DNA of 47,797 nucleotides from NCBI GenBank assembly GCA_947470025.1, contig CANIRU010000006.1:1-47797 (forward strand). The letters run 5' to 3'. The position numbers and the translations under genes are program-made. Source of the stretch: Chloroflexota bacterium. Lineage in GTDB: Bacteria > Chloroflexota > Dehalococcoidia > UBA2979. The notes below the pieces were generated by a model. The model was not told where the DNA came from. It saw only the letters and a program-made list of their open reading frames with translations, and made no database searches. Shown piece after piece: positions 9,039 through 16,804 of this stretch; positions within the stretch are counted from its first letter, which is position 1; each line of letters opens with the position of its first letter.

Positions 9039-9482
9039 TTACTTCGGCGCGGTGATCGTGACGAGCAGGCCACTGAGGATCAGCGCGATGCCCGCGCCGG
9101 TCGCCAGCGTGATGTGCTCGCCGATGAACAGCACCGCGATCATGACGGCGAACAGCGGCGAAGACGCGAGCAGCGGCGTCGATCGGCCCACGCCGAGGCG
9201 GCCCATCGCCATGTAGTTGAAGAACCGGCCCATCGGGAAGTTGAGGATGCCGATCAGCCCGAACAGCGCGATGCCTCTCCACGACACGGCGAGCAGCGCA
9301 TCGAGCTGGAGCGCCGCCACGAGCACCGCCGTCACGACGAGGCCGGAGGTCAGCGAGAGCAGCGTTCCCATGCTGGTGGACAGGTCACGCAGGCCGTGAC
9401 GCACGAGGACGGCGCTCATCCCCCACGAGGCAGCAGCACCGATCGCGAGCACGATCGCAAGCATGGGCAAACTCATTCCCAC
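9039..9482 (-). CDS. EamA-domain half transporter (first of pair)
   Basis: Predicted 147-residue protein with about five hydrophobic helices and EamA-type features ('AAASWGMSAVLVRHG', 'ASSPLFAVMIAVLFIGEHIT'). It starts at GTG 9482 or, two codons later, ATG 9476. There is no strong Shine-Dalgarno to decide. It is followed after 13 nt by a second single-repeat EamA gene with its own AGGAG, so this is a two-gene unit and not one frameshifted gene. A full-length DMT transporter would equal the sum of both. Confidence 0.85.
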   Translation of the reverse strand: MGMSLPMLAIVLAIGAAASWGMSAVLVRHGLRDLSTSMGTLLSLTSGLVVTAVLVAALQLDALLAVSWRGIALFGLIGILNFPMGRFFNYMAMGRLGVGRSTPLLASSPLFAVMIAVLFIGEHITLATGAGIALILSGLLVTITAPK

Positions 9483-9526
9483 CCGCCGAGATCCTCGGCG
9501 AGGCGTTCGTCAGTTGATGGGCCGGG

Positions 9527-9925
9527 CTAGGCGACGAGCTGCGTGCAGAACGAGCAGCGGCGCGCCTCGATCGGGATCTCGCTGACGCACTCGGGGCACT
9601 TCTTCGTCGTCGGGTCGGCGGGCGGGGTGCGTCGTGCGCGGGAGAGCAGCGCGTTGATGGGCTTTACGACGAAGAAGAAGATCACCGCCGCGAGGATCAC
9701 GAACGAGATCACGGCGTTTAAGAAGTGACCGATCTTGATCACGCTGCCGTTGATCGTCAACGTGATCGCGGAGAAGTCTGGCTGACCGCCGATCGCCGCG
9801 ATCAGCGGCGTGATCAGGTCCTCCACCATCGCCGTCACGACCGCGCCGAAGGCCGCGCCGATGACCACCGCCACCGCGAGGTCCACCACATTGCCGCGCA
9901 GCAAGAAGCGCCGGAACTCGTTCAT
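9527..9925 (-). CDS. mscL: large-conductance mechanosensitive channel with C-terminal zinc ribbon
   Basis: Predicted 132-residue MscL, the pentameric inner-membrane channel that opens under osmotic downshock. The ATG at 9925 follows GGAGGG by 7 nt and gives the canonical start 'MNEFRRFLLRGNVVDLAVAVVIG', containing the pore-lining TM1. TM2 is 'AVISFVILAAVIFFFVVKP'. Instead of the usual short amphipathic helix end, the C-terminus has a CxxC...CxxC pair (CPEC and CSFC), a small zinc-ribbon fold in the cytoplasm. Such tails occur in some MscL proteins and may bind metal or a partner. The gene is monocistronic as far as can be seen. Confidence 0.95.
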   Translation of the reverse strand: MNEFRRFLLRGNVVDLAVAVVIGAAFGAVVTAMVEDLITPLIAAIGGQPDFSAITLTINGSVIKIGHFLNAVISFVILAAVIFFFVVKPINALLSRARRTPPADPTTKKCPECVSEIPIEARRCSFCTQLVA

Positions 9926-10073
9926 CGCACCCTCCTCGATCCGCCGCGTGAGCACGCGACGCCCGGGCGGATTTTAGTCCGCTCGCGGCTCGGCGGGGAG
10001 TGACGAGGAGGCATCCCACGGCCTCGTTCATAACGAGTACCGTGTGCGCGCGTACCGACGTCAGGGGGCAGAC

Positions 10074-10121
10074 ATGTCGAACGCGCGCATCGCAGCGTCC
10101 AGGCTGCGCAGCCGACGATGA
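10074..10121 (+). CDS. 15-codon leader ORF coupled to the next gene
   Basis: A short frame, M-S-N-A-R-I-A-A-S-R-L-R-S-R-R, starts at an ATG preceded by a strong AGGGGG 5-6 nt upstream. Its TGA stop overlaps the ATG of the following gene (ATGA at 10118-10121). The following gene lacks its own good Shine-Dalgarno, so translation of this Arg-rich leader probably delivers ribosomes to it. It could be a coupling leader, an attenuator-type leader, or the original N-terminus displaced by a frameshift. Confidence 0.45.
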   Translation: MSNARIAASRLRSRR

Positions 10122-10537
10122 ACTTCCGGGTCGCGTGGCTCCTCGCCGCGGTGGTCGTCCTCGTGGGCGCTCACGCGGGCGGCGCGTGGCGCTCGGACGC
10201 CCCGCTTGCCGTGCGCGAGGGGCGGGCAGCGGCGAGCTCGTTCGCCGGCGGCATGGACCGCGTCGGCGCCTGCCGCGCGGCACGCCTCGCCGTCCGTGAT
10301 CTCCTCGAGGCACCCCACCGCTGGGCGGGCAGTTGCGCGACCGGCGGGCAGGACTGGATCGGCAAGACCTCGACCGAGCACGGTGCTGCGTGGCATGTGA
10401 TGGGCGTCGTGCAGGCGCTGCAGCCGTCCGGCCGCACGGCGCGTCTCGCGTTCGCGGTCACGATCGACGAGGGTGCGGGTGGGGCGTACCGATCGACGGT
10501 GCATGACCTCGAGGCGATCGACGGGCCTGCGCGCTAG
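10118..10537 (+). CDS. small exported hypothetical protein
   Basis: Predicted 139-residue protein with an N-terminal hydrophobic helix (about residues 5-22) that could be a signal peptide or anchor, followed by a soluble domain with two cysteines. No family is recognised. There is no clear Shine-Dalgarno at its ATG, and its start overlaps the stop of the 15-codon frame at 10074-10121, which suggests translational coupling. Codon usage resembles neighbouring genes. It is convergent with the thioredoxin-like lipoprotein gene, whose 3' end lies 17 nt downstream. Confidence 0.55.
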   Translation: MNFRVAWLLAAVVVLVGAHAGGAWRSDAPLAVREGRAAASSFAGGMDRVGACRAARLAVRDLLEAPHRWAGSCATGGQDWIGKTSTEHGAAWHVMGVVQALQPSGRTARLAFAVTIDEGAGGAYRSTVHDLEAIDGPAR

Positions 10538-10554
10538 TCGAGGTTGGCAGCGCG

Positions 10555-11640
10555 CTACTTGCCGGCGAGCGCCGCGTCCAGCGCCTGCTTCACCTCGGCG
10601 AGGTCGATGATGCCCTCGAACTTTGTAGTGACGATGCCCTGGCCGTTGACGACGAAGATGAACGGCTCGCTGCGGAGCTTCCATTCCTCGAACTCGCGTC
10701 CGGCGACGAGCGTCCCCTTCCGCGCGAGCGCGAGGTCAACGGGCTCGATGTGGATCACGTGCGCGCGATCCTTGTACTGCTGGTACGTGGGGATCACGAC
10801 CGTCTCCATGACCGGGCCGCAGAAGCGCGTCTGGCAGAACGCCGGGGTGACGAACGCGACGACTGAGGGCTTCCCGCTGGCGATCGCGTCCGCGACGGTG
10901 ATGTTGTGGAACTCTGGGTGCGTGCTCTTCGACGAGTCGATCTCGGAGAGGTTCGCCACGTCCTTCGCGAGCTTCTGCTTCGTGCGCGGCGCCTGATCGC
11001 CGACGCCGGGTTCCGAGGTGCGTTCGAGGACGACGAACGTGACGAGCAGGTTGTCGTAGGTCTTGTTGCCGGTCTTCACCTGCAACTGCGCGCCCCACAG
11101 CCCCGCCTGGTTGAAGTCGACGGTGGTCGTGAACACGGTCGTCAGCGCGCCGTCGTGCCTCGGCGCGGCGGGTGCCTCGTGCGATGGGCCGAGCAGCGCG
11201 ACGTCGACGAGCGCGCGCCCGTTGGCGTCGATGTCGAGGCGCATCGTGCGGCCGCCCTCGTGCTCCGCGGCCACGTCGATCGTGCGCGCGGTCATGTCGT
11301 ACGAGCCCAGCAGCGCGCCGGCGTCCGGGTTCTTCTCCGGCTCGTTGTCGAGCCGGAAGATCCTCGCGGTGACCTTGCCTTCGAGGATCAGCGTTTGGTC
11401 GCGCTTGAGCAGCGCGAGCGCGACGCGCGAGGGGCCTCGACCGATGTTGGAGTTGATGATCACGGGCGTGAACGGCGCGGCACTCAACGAGGTCGCGACG
11501 CTCTTCGCGTCCCACTTCGGCGCGACCGGCGTGCTGCCGGGGAGCATTCCGCACGAGGTGGCCAGCACGCCGAACGCGGCGAGCGCGAGGAACAGCACGG
11601 GGCGCAGCAGGCTCCGGGAACGCGAGGTATGCCGGGACAT
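10555..11640 (-). CDS. lipoprotein with C-terminal thioredoxin-like domain
   Basis: Predicted 361-residue lipoprotein. The ATG at 11640 follows AGGAG and begins a lipoprotein signal with lipobox ATSC (Cys30). The frame is open further upstream but has no support there. The middle part (about residues 40-230) is beta-rich and resembles accessory domains of extracytoplasmic proteins ('SRVALALLKRDQTLILEGK', 'LWGAQLQVKTGNKTYD'). The last 110 residues form a thioredoxin-like fold with 'VVAFVTPAFCQTRFCGPV' and a cis-Pro-like SEPFIFVVNGQG. The two cysteines (about 269 and 274) are spaced CX4C and not CXXC. A role in extracytoplasmic redox or copper handling is possible but unproven. Confidence 0.8.
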   Translation of the reverse strand: MSRHTSRSRSLLRPVLFLALAAFGVLATSCGMLPGSTPVAPKWDAKSVATSLSAAPFTPVIINSNIGRGPSRVALALLKRDQTLILEGKVTARIFRLDNEPEKNPDAGALLGSYDMTARTIDVAAEHEGGRTMRLDIDANGRALVDVALLGPSHEAPAAPRHDGALTTVFTTTVDFNQAGLWGAQLQVKTGNKTYDNLLVTFVVLERTSEPGVGDQAPRTKQKLAKDVANLSEIDSSKSTHPEFHNITVADAIASGKPSVVAFVTPAFCQTRFCGPVMETVVIPTYQQYKDRAHVIHIEPVDLALARKGTLVAGREFEEWKLRSEPFIFVVNGQGIVTTKFEGIIDLAEVKQALDAALAGK

Positions 11641-11812
11641 CGGGGCTCCTACTCCGGGCAGGCCCGGCGCGACGCGGTGGGGGAGCGGGCTGATCATCGT
11701 CCTTCCTCGGGAACGCTGGCAAATCGTCGCCAGTTCCTCGAGGCGGGCGAGGGGGTTCGAGGACGGTGCGAGGGCGCGGGCGGCAGACTGCGGGTGCCCT
11801 TGGGGCGGGGGA

Positions 11813-11905
11813 GGTTCGAGGACTGTGCGGGTCGGCCCACCCCCTGCCCCCTCCCGGCGCGGGAGGGGGATGAAATCCAAGGGGCTTCGCCCCCTCGGGC
11901 CCCCC
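11813..11905 (+). repeat. dispersed palindromic repeat, copy A
   Basis: Composite element: lead 'ggttcgaggactgtgcggg', then 'tcggcccaccccctgcc', a 9-bp hairpin (11847-11855 with 11861-11869), and a second small hairpin with a TTC loop (11881-11885 with 11889-11893). Copy B, in inverted orientation, lies about 180 bp away. The lead alone is also present at about 11755. Confidence 0.7.
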
Positions 11906-12030
11906 GGTCGGACCGAGGGCGCTGCGCGCCTCGGGCGTTCTGACCCCCTCGCCCATGCCGTGGGAAGGCTGACGCATCGGTCGATGGGACTCTCCTACCA
12001 AGGAAGCGGATCAGTGCGTGCTCTGACCGA

Positions 12031-12070
12031 GGGTGCGAAGCACCCTGCTCTGTCGAGGTGCGAAGCACCC
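12031..12070 (+). repeat. two tandem GGTGC-GAA-GCACC hairpins
   Basis: Two near-identical hairpins with GAA loops (12031-12045 and 12055-12070) stand side by side between palindromic repeat copies A and B. They look like the second-hairpin module of that repeat family. Confidence 0.6.
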
Positions 12071-12086
12071 TCGGTCTCGGGGGAGC

Positions 12087-12171
12087 GCGAGGGCGAAGCC
12101 CTCGCTATTCATCCCCCTCCCGCGCAGGGAAGGAGGCAGGGGGATGGGCCGACTCGCGCAGTCCTCGAACC
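12087..12171 (-). repeat. dispersed palindromic repeat, copy B (inverted)
   Basis: Read on the minus strand it gives 'ggttcgaggactgcgcgag', 'tcggcccatccccctgcc', a C/G-run hairpin, and 'gcgagggcttcgccctcgc'. It aligns module by module with copy A at 11813. With the hairpins between them, copies A and B fill the 567-bp gap between the lipoprotein and RNase H genes. Confidence 0.7.
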
Positions 12172-12207
12172 ATCCCTCGCCCCGAGGATGTCCGGCAGCG
12201 TCGGTGC

Positions 12208-12765
12208 TTAGACCTCGGCGCGCTGGTAGGCGGTGGAGAGGGAGTCGGCGTACTCGTTCCAGCGGCTGCCGTCGTGGGCGCGGATCCACTGGATGCGCGC
12301 CAGCGGGCGCTCCTGCGCGAGCGCGTACGCCTCCTGCACCAGGTCGAGGTTCTTCACCTCGCCGTCGCGGCGACGCCAGCCGAGGCGCTCCCAGCCCTTC
12401 GCCCACTGCGTCAGCGTGTTCACCACCAGCGCGCTGTCCGTGAACACATCGGCCTCCTCGGACGGGCCGAGGAAGGTGAGGCCGGCGATCATCGCCGTGA
12501 ACTCCATGCGGTTGTTCGTCGTGGCGGGGTCGGAGCCCCACTCCTGTGCGAGGACGACGCCGTCGCGCACGTAGACCGCCCCCCAGCCACCGGGGCCGGG
12601 GTTGCCGGAGCACGAGCCGTCCGTGAACACCCCGGTGGTCGGGCCGCCCTCGAACCGCGCGAGGATCTGCGCCGTCGTCAGGTTCATCGAACGCGTGACC
12701 GAGGTGCCGCCACCGCCCGAGGGCCGTCGAGGCCCGCCGCTGGGGCGTCGCGATCCGTACTGCAT
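12208..12765 (-). CDS. rnhA: ribonuclease H (RNase HI family)
   Basis: Predicted 185-residue RNase HI, which degrades the RNA strand of RNA-DNA hybrids. The ATG at 12765 follows GAGGAG by 7 nt. A Gly/Pro/Arg-rich N-terminal extension of about 40 residues precedes the catalytic domain. The four metal-binding acids are visible: Asp49 in 'FTDGSCSGNPG', Glu88 in 'NNRMEFTA', Asp110 in 'VFTDSALV' and Asp174 in 'NEYADSLS'. The mobile-loop His164 is present as well. All core residues are conserved, so activity is expected. The gene is followed by repeat elements and preceded by a large secreted protein gene on the same strand. Confidence 0.93.
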   Translation of the reverse strand: MQYGSRRPSGGPRRPSGGGGTSVTRSMNLTTAQILARFEGGPTTGVFTDGSCSGNPGPGGWGAVYVRDGVVLAQEWGSDPATTNNRMEFTAMIAGLTFLGPSEEADVFTDSALVVNTLTQWAKGWERLGWRRRDGEVKNLDLVQEAYALAQERPLARIQWIRAHDGSRWNEYADSLSTAYQRAEV

Positions 12766-12812
12766 CTGGGGCTCCTCGATGTGACCGGGTGGGTGGCCGG
12801 CGGGCGGGCGCA

Positions 12813-14342
12813 TTATTTGATCGGGATCCCGTTGTAGAGCATCACGGGGTCACCGACGAATACGTCGCTCTCGAGGTTCGCGACCACGACGACCGGGCGG
12901 TCGGCGACCACCACCGCGCTGCCGACGAAGCCATCCGGCAGCCGCTCGTCCTGCCATTGCCGGAAGACGAGGCCCTCCGGGCCGATGCGCGTGGAGCCCT
13001 GCGGGAACAGACCGTTCGGGAACTGCTTGCCGTAGTAGACGACGTAAACCTGTGCGGCCGAGCCATCGAACGCCAGCACGCGGAACCACGAGTTCCACCC
13101 CTTCTTGCCGCCGAACGGCCCGAAGTTGCGGTCGACGACCGGCATCACCACCTGCGTCGAAGCCTCGCGGCCCGTGAAGCCGCGGTAGTCGGCGATCGAG
13201 CCGTCCGAGGACAGCCGCTGCACGACGACCGCGATCGGGTTCACCGCCTGCATCCGGACGCTGCCGAAGAACGTGGCGGGGAGGGACTTCCCGGCGGGCA
13301 TGCACAGCGGTCCGCGCTGGTCGCACGTCAGCACGCCGTTCACCGTGACCGTCGCCTCCAGCTCGATCTCCGCGCCGTTGCCGTCGCGGCCGCTGTAGCG
13401 CAGCGTCACGTCGTTGGGGAGCGAGGGGTTCGCGCTCATGATCCGGAAGCGCGTCGTGAACAGGCTCTGGCCCTCGGTCGCGTTGCGGTTCACCAGCGGC
13501 AGCAGCACCACCTGGCTCATCTCATCGGCGCCGATACCGCGGTACGACGCGAGGCCCGCACCCGCGCGCGCGCGCGTGTCCACCATCACCGCGAGTTGCT
13601 GCGAGGCAGCCGGGGTGCCGCTGCCGGAGGCGTAGGTGCGCACACGCGCCGATCCGTCGAACCCGAACGGCGCGCCGATGTTCAGCTCGTCGCGCACCAT
13701 CGACCCGCGCGGGGCGATCCGCTCGCCGCCCTGCGGACAGCCCGAGCCGCCCGTGCCCGGATCGCGCGTGCCTGAGGAGAGTGCGCCGTCGGCGTAGTAG
13801 ACGACCTCGACGCACGCGTCCTTCGAGTCGCTCGTGTTCTCCACCACGATGCGCGAGACGTGCGTCGCGTTGTTCACGACGAGCGGCAGGAAGTACTCGG
13901 CGACGCCAGCCCCGAGGCGGAGGCTGTCGCCGGCGATCTGGTAGGTGCCGTCCGGGCGCAGCACGTCGCGCGCCATCAGGCCGGTAAACGGCTGGTCGGA
14001 GACCACGTAGCCGGAGCCTCGGTAGCCGACGGGGAGGCCGTTGAACGTCTGCTGGAAGAACGAGCGCCCGGAGCCCGAAGTGATCGCGTCGCAGACGTTC
14101 GCCTGCGGGCAGCCGTCCTTGGCGACCAACCGGCCGCCGTTGTCGTAGAAGTTGAGGTCGATGTGCGCGGGCTGGGAGCCGACGTTCTGGATGCGCAGCC
14201 AGGAGTTCTCGTCGCCCAGCTTCGCCGTCTGGGCCTCGGAGCGGTCGGACGTGGCGAGGGTGAGCCCCACGAGGGCGGTGGCGATGAGCAGGGCCGCGAC
14301 GATGCGCAGCCGACGCCCGCGCCAGGGCAGCAGGTGTGGCAC
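12813..14342 (-). CDS. large secreted hypothetical protein with internal repeats
   Basis: Predicted 509-residue exported protein. The GTG at 14342 is chosen because GGAAGGG lies 8 nt upstream. It begins with a basic stretch and a hydrophobic signal segment (about residues 11-30), with cleavage near 'SEAQTA'. The mature part is beta-rich and seems to consist of three related segments. Recurring patterns are 'NSWLRIQNVG' and 'NSWFRVLAFDG' followed by 'YYxxG' strands, and repeated 'GFVGSAVVVADRP / GYRGSGYVVSDQP' pairs. Cys-containing loops could form disulfides. I do not recognise a characterised family. A cell-surface or adhesive role is only a guess. Its stop lies 47 nt from the rnhA start. 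Confidence 0.8.
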   Translation of the reverse strand: MPHLLPWRGRRLRIVAALLIATALVGLTLATSDRSEAQTAKLGDENSWLRIQNVGSQPAHIDLNFYDNGGRLVAKDGCPQANVCDAITSGSGRSFFQQTFNGLPVGYRGSGYVVSDQPFTGLMARDVLRPDGTYQIAGDSLRLGAGVAEYFLPLVVNNATHVSRIVVENTSDSKDACVEVVYYADGALSSGTRDPGTGGSGCPQGGERIAPRGSMVRDELNIGAPFGFDGSARVRTYASGSGTPAASQQLAVMVDTRARAGAGLASYRGIGADEMSQVVLLPLVNRNATEGQSLFTTRFRIMSANPSLPNDVTLRYSGRDGNGAEIELEATVTVNGVLTCDQRGPLCMPAGKSLPATFFGSVRMQAVNPIAVVVQRLSSDGSIADYRGFTGREASTQVVMPVVDRNFGPFGGKKGWNSWFRVLAFDGSAAQVYVVYYGKQFPNGLFPQGSTRIGPEGLVFRQWQDERLPDGFVGSAVVVADRPVVVVANLESDVFVGDPVMLYNGIPIK

Positions 14343-14472
14343 TGTGTGACCCTTCCGCCCCGCCGTCCAAGAATCATAGGCGACTCCGCCTCGCACGTGC
14401 CAAACGCCAGCATCTCGATTTGTCGAGGGTTGGGCCTCGATCAGGGCATTCGCCCGCCAGCGGGAGCGGTGT

Positions 14473-14478
14473 TACGAT
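14473..14478 (+). promoter_or_regulatory. -10-like TACGAT before tRNA-Pro
   Basis: TACGAT lies 34 nt before the tRNA-Pro gene. The same TAcGAT word stands upstream of several other units in the window (17179, 17196, 19257, 28013). No clear -35 is seen. Confidence 0.4.
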
Positions 14479-14512
14479 TCGTCACCTCGTGCCGCTACGC
14501 GGCCCGTTGCCT

Positions 14513-14589
14513 CGGGGTGTAGCTCAGCTTGGCAGAGCGCTTCGTTCGGGACGAAGAGGTCCGCGGTTCAAATCCGCGCACCCCGACCA
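14513..14589 (+). tRNA. tRNA-Pro(CGG)
   Basis: Full cloverleaf: acceptor CGGGGTG/CACCCCG, discriminator A, encoded CCA, anticodon loop UUCGGGA between CUUCG/CGAAG stems giving anticodon CGG, and T-arm GCGGTTCAAATCCGC. Confidence 0.97.
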
Positions 14590-14732
14590 CACTACTTTCC
14601 CCCAGCCCGCTCGACTCGATCCGCACTGTGCTGTGCAGCGCCTCGGTGTTCCCGCGCTCGCGCCGCCACGAGGCGTTCGCAGCCGCGATATCCTCTGCGC
14701 CAACACGTGGCACGTGATGAGGGGCCAGAACG

Positions 14733-15122
14733 ATGACTGCAGCTGTTGGCAATGAACACTCCCGTTCTGTGCTGGTGAGCGCGGAGCACTTCGCGAGTCG
14801 CATGGTGCCGGAAGCGCCCGAGGTGTTCAGCACGCCCTCGCTCGCCGTGCTGGTGGAGCAGACGGCCGCCGACTGGCTGAAGGCGCAACTCACGACCGAG
14901 CAGACCTCCGTCGGCAGTGAGCTGGTCATCCGCCACACCGCCCCCACGCCCGTCGACCGCACGGTCACCGTCACGGTGACCGTCGCCGCGATCGAGCCGC
15001 CTCGCTATGACTTCACGTGGGTGGCGCGCGACGACGTGGAAGAGATCGGATCCGGAACGCATCAGCGCTTCGCCGTCGACCGCGCGCGCTTCCTCGCGCG
15101 CGTCGATCGCAAGCGCCAGTAG
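14733..15122 (+). CDS. FlK-like hot-dog thioesterase
   Basis: Predicted 129-residue single hot-dog-fold thioesterase of the fluoroacetyl-CoA-thioesterase-like family. The ending 'GSGTHQRFAVDRARFLARV' is characteristic of that family, and the segment 'TPSLAVLVEQTAADWLK' carries the helix with the Glu of the active site. The start ATG follows GAGGGG. These proteins hydrolyse small acyl-CoAs. The true substrate here is unknown, and fluoroacetyl-CoA should not be assumed. It appears to be a single-gene unit ending at the hairpin at 15152-15178. Confidence 0.85.
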   Translation: MTAAVGNEHSRSVLVSAEHFASRMVPEAPEVFSTPSLAVLVEQTAADWLKAQLTTEQTSVGSELVIRHTAPTPVDRTVTVTVTVAAIEPPRYDFTWVARDDVEEIGSGTHQRFAVDRARFLARVDRKRQ

Positions 15123-15151
15123 CTTCGGACAAGGCTGCCGCCTCGAACATA

Positions 15152-15178
15152 CAAGAACCCCGCGATGCGGGGCTCTTG
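15152..15178. terminator. bidirectional terminator hairpin
   Basis: A stem of CAAGA/TCTTG plus CCCCGC/GCGGGG with one mismatch and a GAT loop lies between the convergent thioesterase and zinc-ribbon genes. Confidence 0.7.
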
Positions 15179-15195
15179 TCGATCCATCGAGGCGG

Positions 15196-15522
15196 TTAGT
15201 CTTCACCGCCGCCGGCGAGGTCACTCAGCGTCTCGAAGAAGCTCTTCTTCTTGCTGGGCTTCTGCTGGTAGCCACCACACGGTTCCGACCGCTGGTCGTA
15301 CCCGGATTCGCGAGGTCGCTCGCGGTCGCGTTCCTCGCCGCTGCGATCCACCGAGACACCTCGACGATCGTCCCACTCGTCCTCGCCGGATGACTCGCGT
15401 TCGATGAGCTTGTCCAGCTCCCCACGGTCGAGCCAGACGTCTTTGCAGTCGGGGCAGAAGTCGATCTTGATGCCGGAGCGGTCACGTTCGCGCAGCACGG
15501 TGCTGCATTGCGGACAATCCAA
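15196..15522 (-). CDS. zf-TFIIB-type zinc-ribbon protein
   Basis: Predicted 108-residue protein. Residues 1-45 form a zinc ribbon of the TFIIB type with CxxC pairs at 3/6 and 23/26 and the family signature 'CPDCKDVWLDRGELDKLIE'. The rest is a charged, probably unfolded segment rich in Asp/Glu/Arg, ending in a Lys-rich 'KPSKKKSFFETLSDL' tail. Such proteins are widespread in bacteria and of unknown function, probably cytoplasmic and zinc-binding. It is convergent with the thioesterase gene and divergent from the methyltransferase gene. Confidence 0.85.
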   Translation of the reverse strand: MDCPQCSTVLRERDRSGIKIDFCPDCKDVWLDRGELDKLIERESSGEDEWDDRRGVSVDRSGEERDRERPRESGYDQRSEPCGGYQQKPSKKKSFFETLSDLAGGGED

Positions 15523-15709
15523 TGGGCTAATCCTGAGCGCACGCGGTGGGCGCAGCGTCTTTTCAGGTTAGCGGTTCGCGGGGCCGTTCGAGGTGTGTGA
15601 AGGCACGGCAAATTGCTTGTCGATAGCCCGCACCTGTCGTGTAAATTCCGTGCCATGTGGGCCGTTCATTCGCAAACGCTGGTATCCAACCGACGAAGGG
15701 AGTTGCCGT

Positions 15710-16792
15710 ATGACTGATGGACCCGCGCCCGCCGAGGAGCTGGTTGGGCGGCTGCTGGAGGCGAGTGTCGGTGCGATGGACATCGTCGCGGTGTACCTCG
15801 GCGAGCAGCTCGGGGACTACCGCGTGTTGCACGAGAGTGGCCCCGCGAATTCGACGGAGCTCGCGGGGCGCACCGGGACAGCCGAGCGGTACGCGCGTGA
15901 GTGGCTGGAGCAGCAGGCGACGACGGGCATCCTCGCGGTGGAGGACGTGTCGGCGGGCGCGCTGGAGCGACGGTACGTCCTCCCCACCGGCTATGACGAG
16001 GTGCTGGCGAACCCGCGCTCGGAGCTCTTCGTTGCGCCGCTCGGGCGGTTCCTCGTCGGGGCGGCCGCGCAGGGGCCTGCGCTGGTCGAGGCGTATTGCT
16101 CGGGCGGCGGCGTCTCGTGGGCACAGTTCGGCGATCTTGCGCGGACTGCGCAGGCGGACTTCAACCGTCCGTTCTTCGAGCACTCGCTGGTGAGCGGCTA
16201 TCTCTCGCAGATCGCGGACCTCGATGCCGCGCTCCGCGTGCCGGGGGCACGAGTTGCGGAGATCGGGAGCGGCGGCGGGTGGGCGTCGATCGCGATCGCA
16301 CAGGGCTATCCGTCATGCCGCGTGGACGGGTACGACATCGATGGGCCGTCGGTCGAGCTGGCGCGCGCGAACCTCGAGGCCTCCAGCGTTGCCGACCGCG
16401 TGCGGTTCCACGAGCGGGATGCGGCGACCGTGGACGCGGGCGCGGGGTACGACCTCGTCTGTGCATTCGAGTGCATCCACGACATGCCTGATCCGGTCGC
16501 GGTGTTGCGCGCGATGCGCGCGCTCGCGAAGCCGGGTGGCACCGTGGTGGTAATGGACGAGCGCGTCGGCGAGTCGTTCGGCAACGTCGGCGACCTGATC
16601 GAGCGGCTGTTCTACGGCTTCTCGATCAGCGTGTGCCTGCCCGACGGCCTATCGCACCAGCCGTCCGTCGGTACCGGGACGGTGATGCGACCCTCGACGT
16701 TGCAGGCGTACGTCGAGGCGGCCGGATTCGCGGGGTTCGAGGTGCTGCCGCTGGAGCACGACCTATTCCGCTTCTACCGGCTGCGCCTCTAG
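15710..16792 (+). CDS. SAM-dependent methyltransferase with winged-helix N-terminus
   Basis: Predicted 360-residue protein. The ATG at 15710 follows GAAGGGA by 8 nt. Residues 1-100 resemble the winged-helix dimerisation domain common in small-molecule methyltransferases ('ELAGRTGTAERYAREWLEQQATTGIL'). The C-terminal class I fold has motif I 'VAEIGSGGGWASIAIA', an acidic loop 'VDGYDID' and a later 'PGGTVVVMDERVGE' strand. It probably methylates a small molecule or acts as a methyltransferase-like regulator. Neighbours give no hint of the substrate. Confidence 0.85.
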   Translation: MTDGPAPAEELVGRLLEASVGAMDIVAVYLGEQLGDYRVLHESGPANSTELAGRTGTAERYAREWLEQQATTGILAVEDVSAGALERRYVLPTGYDEVLANPRSELFVAPLGRFLVGAAAQGPALVEAYCSGGGVSWAQFGDLARTAQADFNRPFFEHSLVSGYLSQIADLDAALRVPGARVAEIGSGGGWASIAIAQGYPSCRVDGYDIDGPSVELARANLEASSVADRVRFHERDAATVDAGAGYDLVCAFECIHDMPDPVAVLRAMRALAKPGGTVVVMDERVGESFGNVGDLIERLFYGFSISVCLPDGLSHQPSVGTGTVMRPSTLQAYVEAAGFAGFEVLPLEHDLFRFYRLRL

Positions 16793-16804
16793 CGGTCGCC
16801 AGGC

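Noticed and set aside
10061-10684. Minus-strand frame of 207 codons over 10.1-10.7 kb
   Set aside because: It overlaps the 3' end of the lipoprotein gene in another frame. The plus-strand exported protein with a signal-like helix is the better reading.
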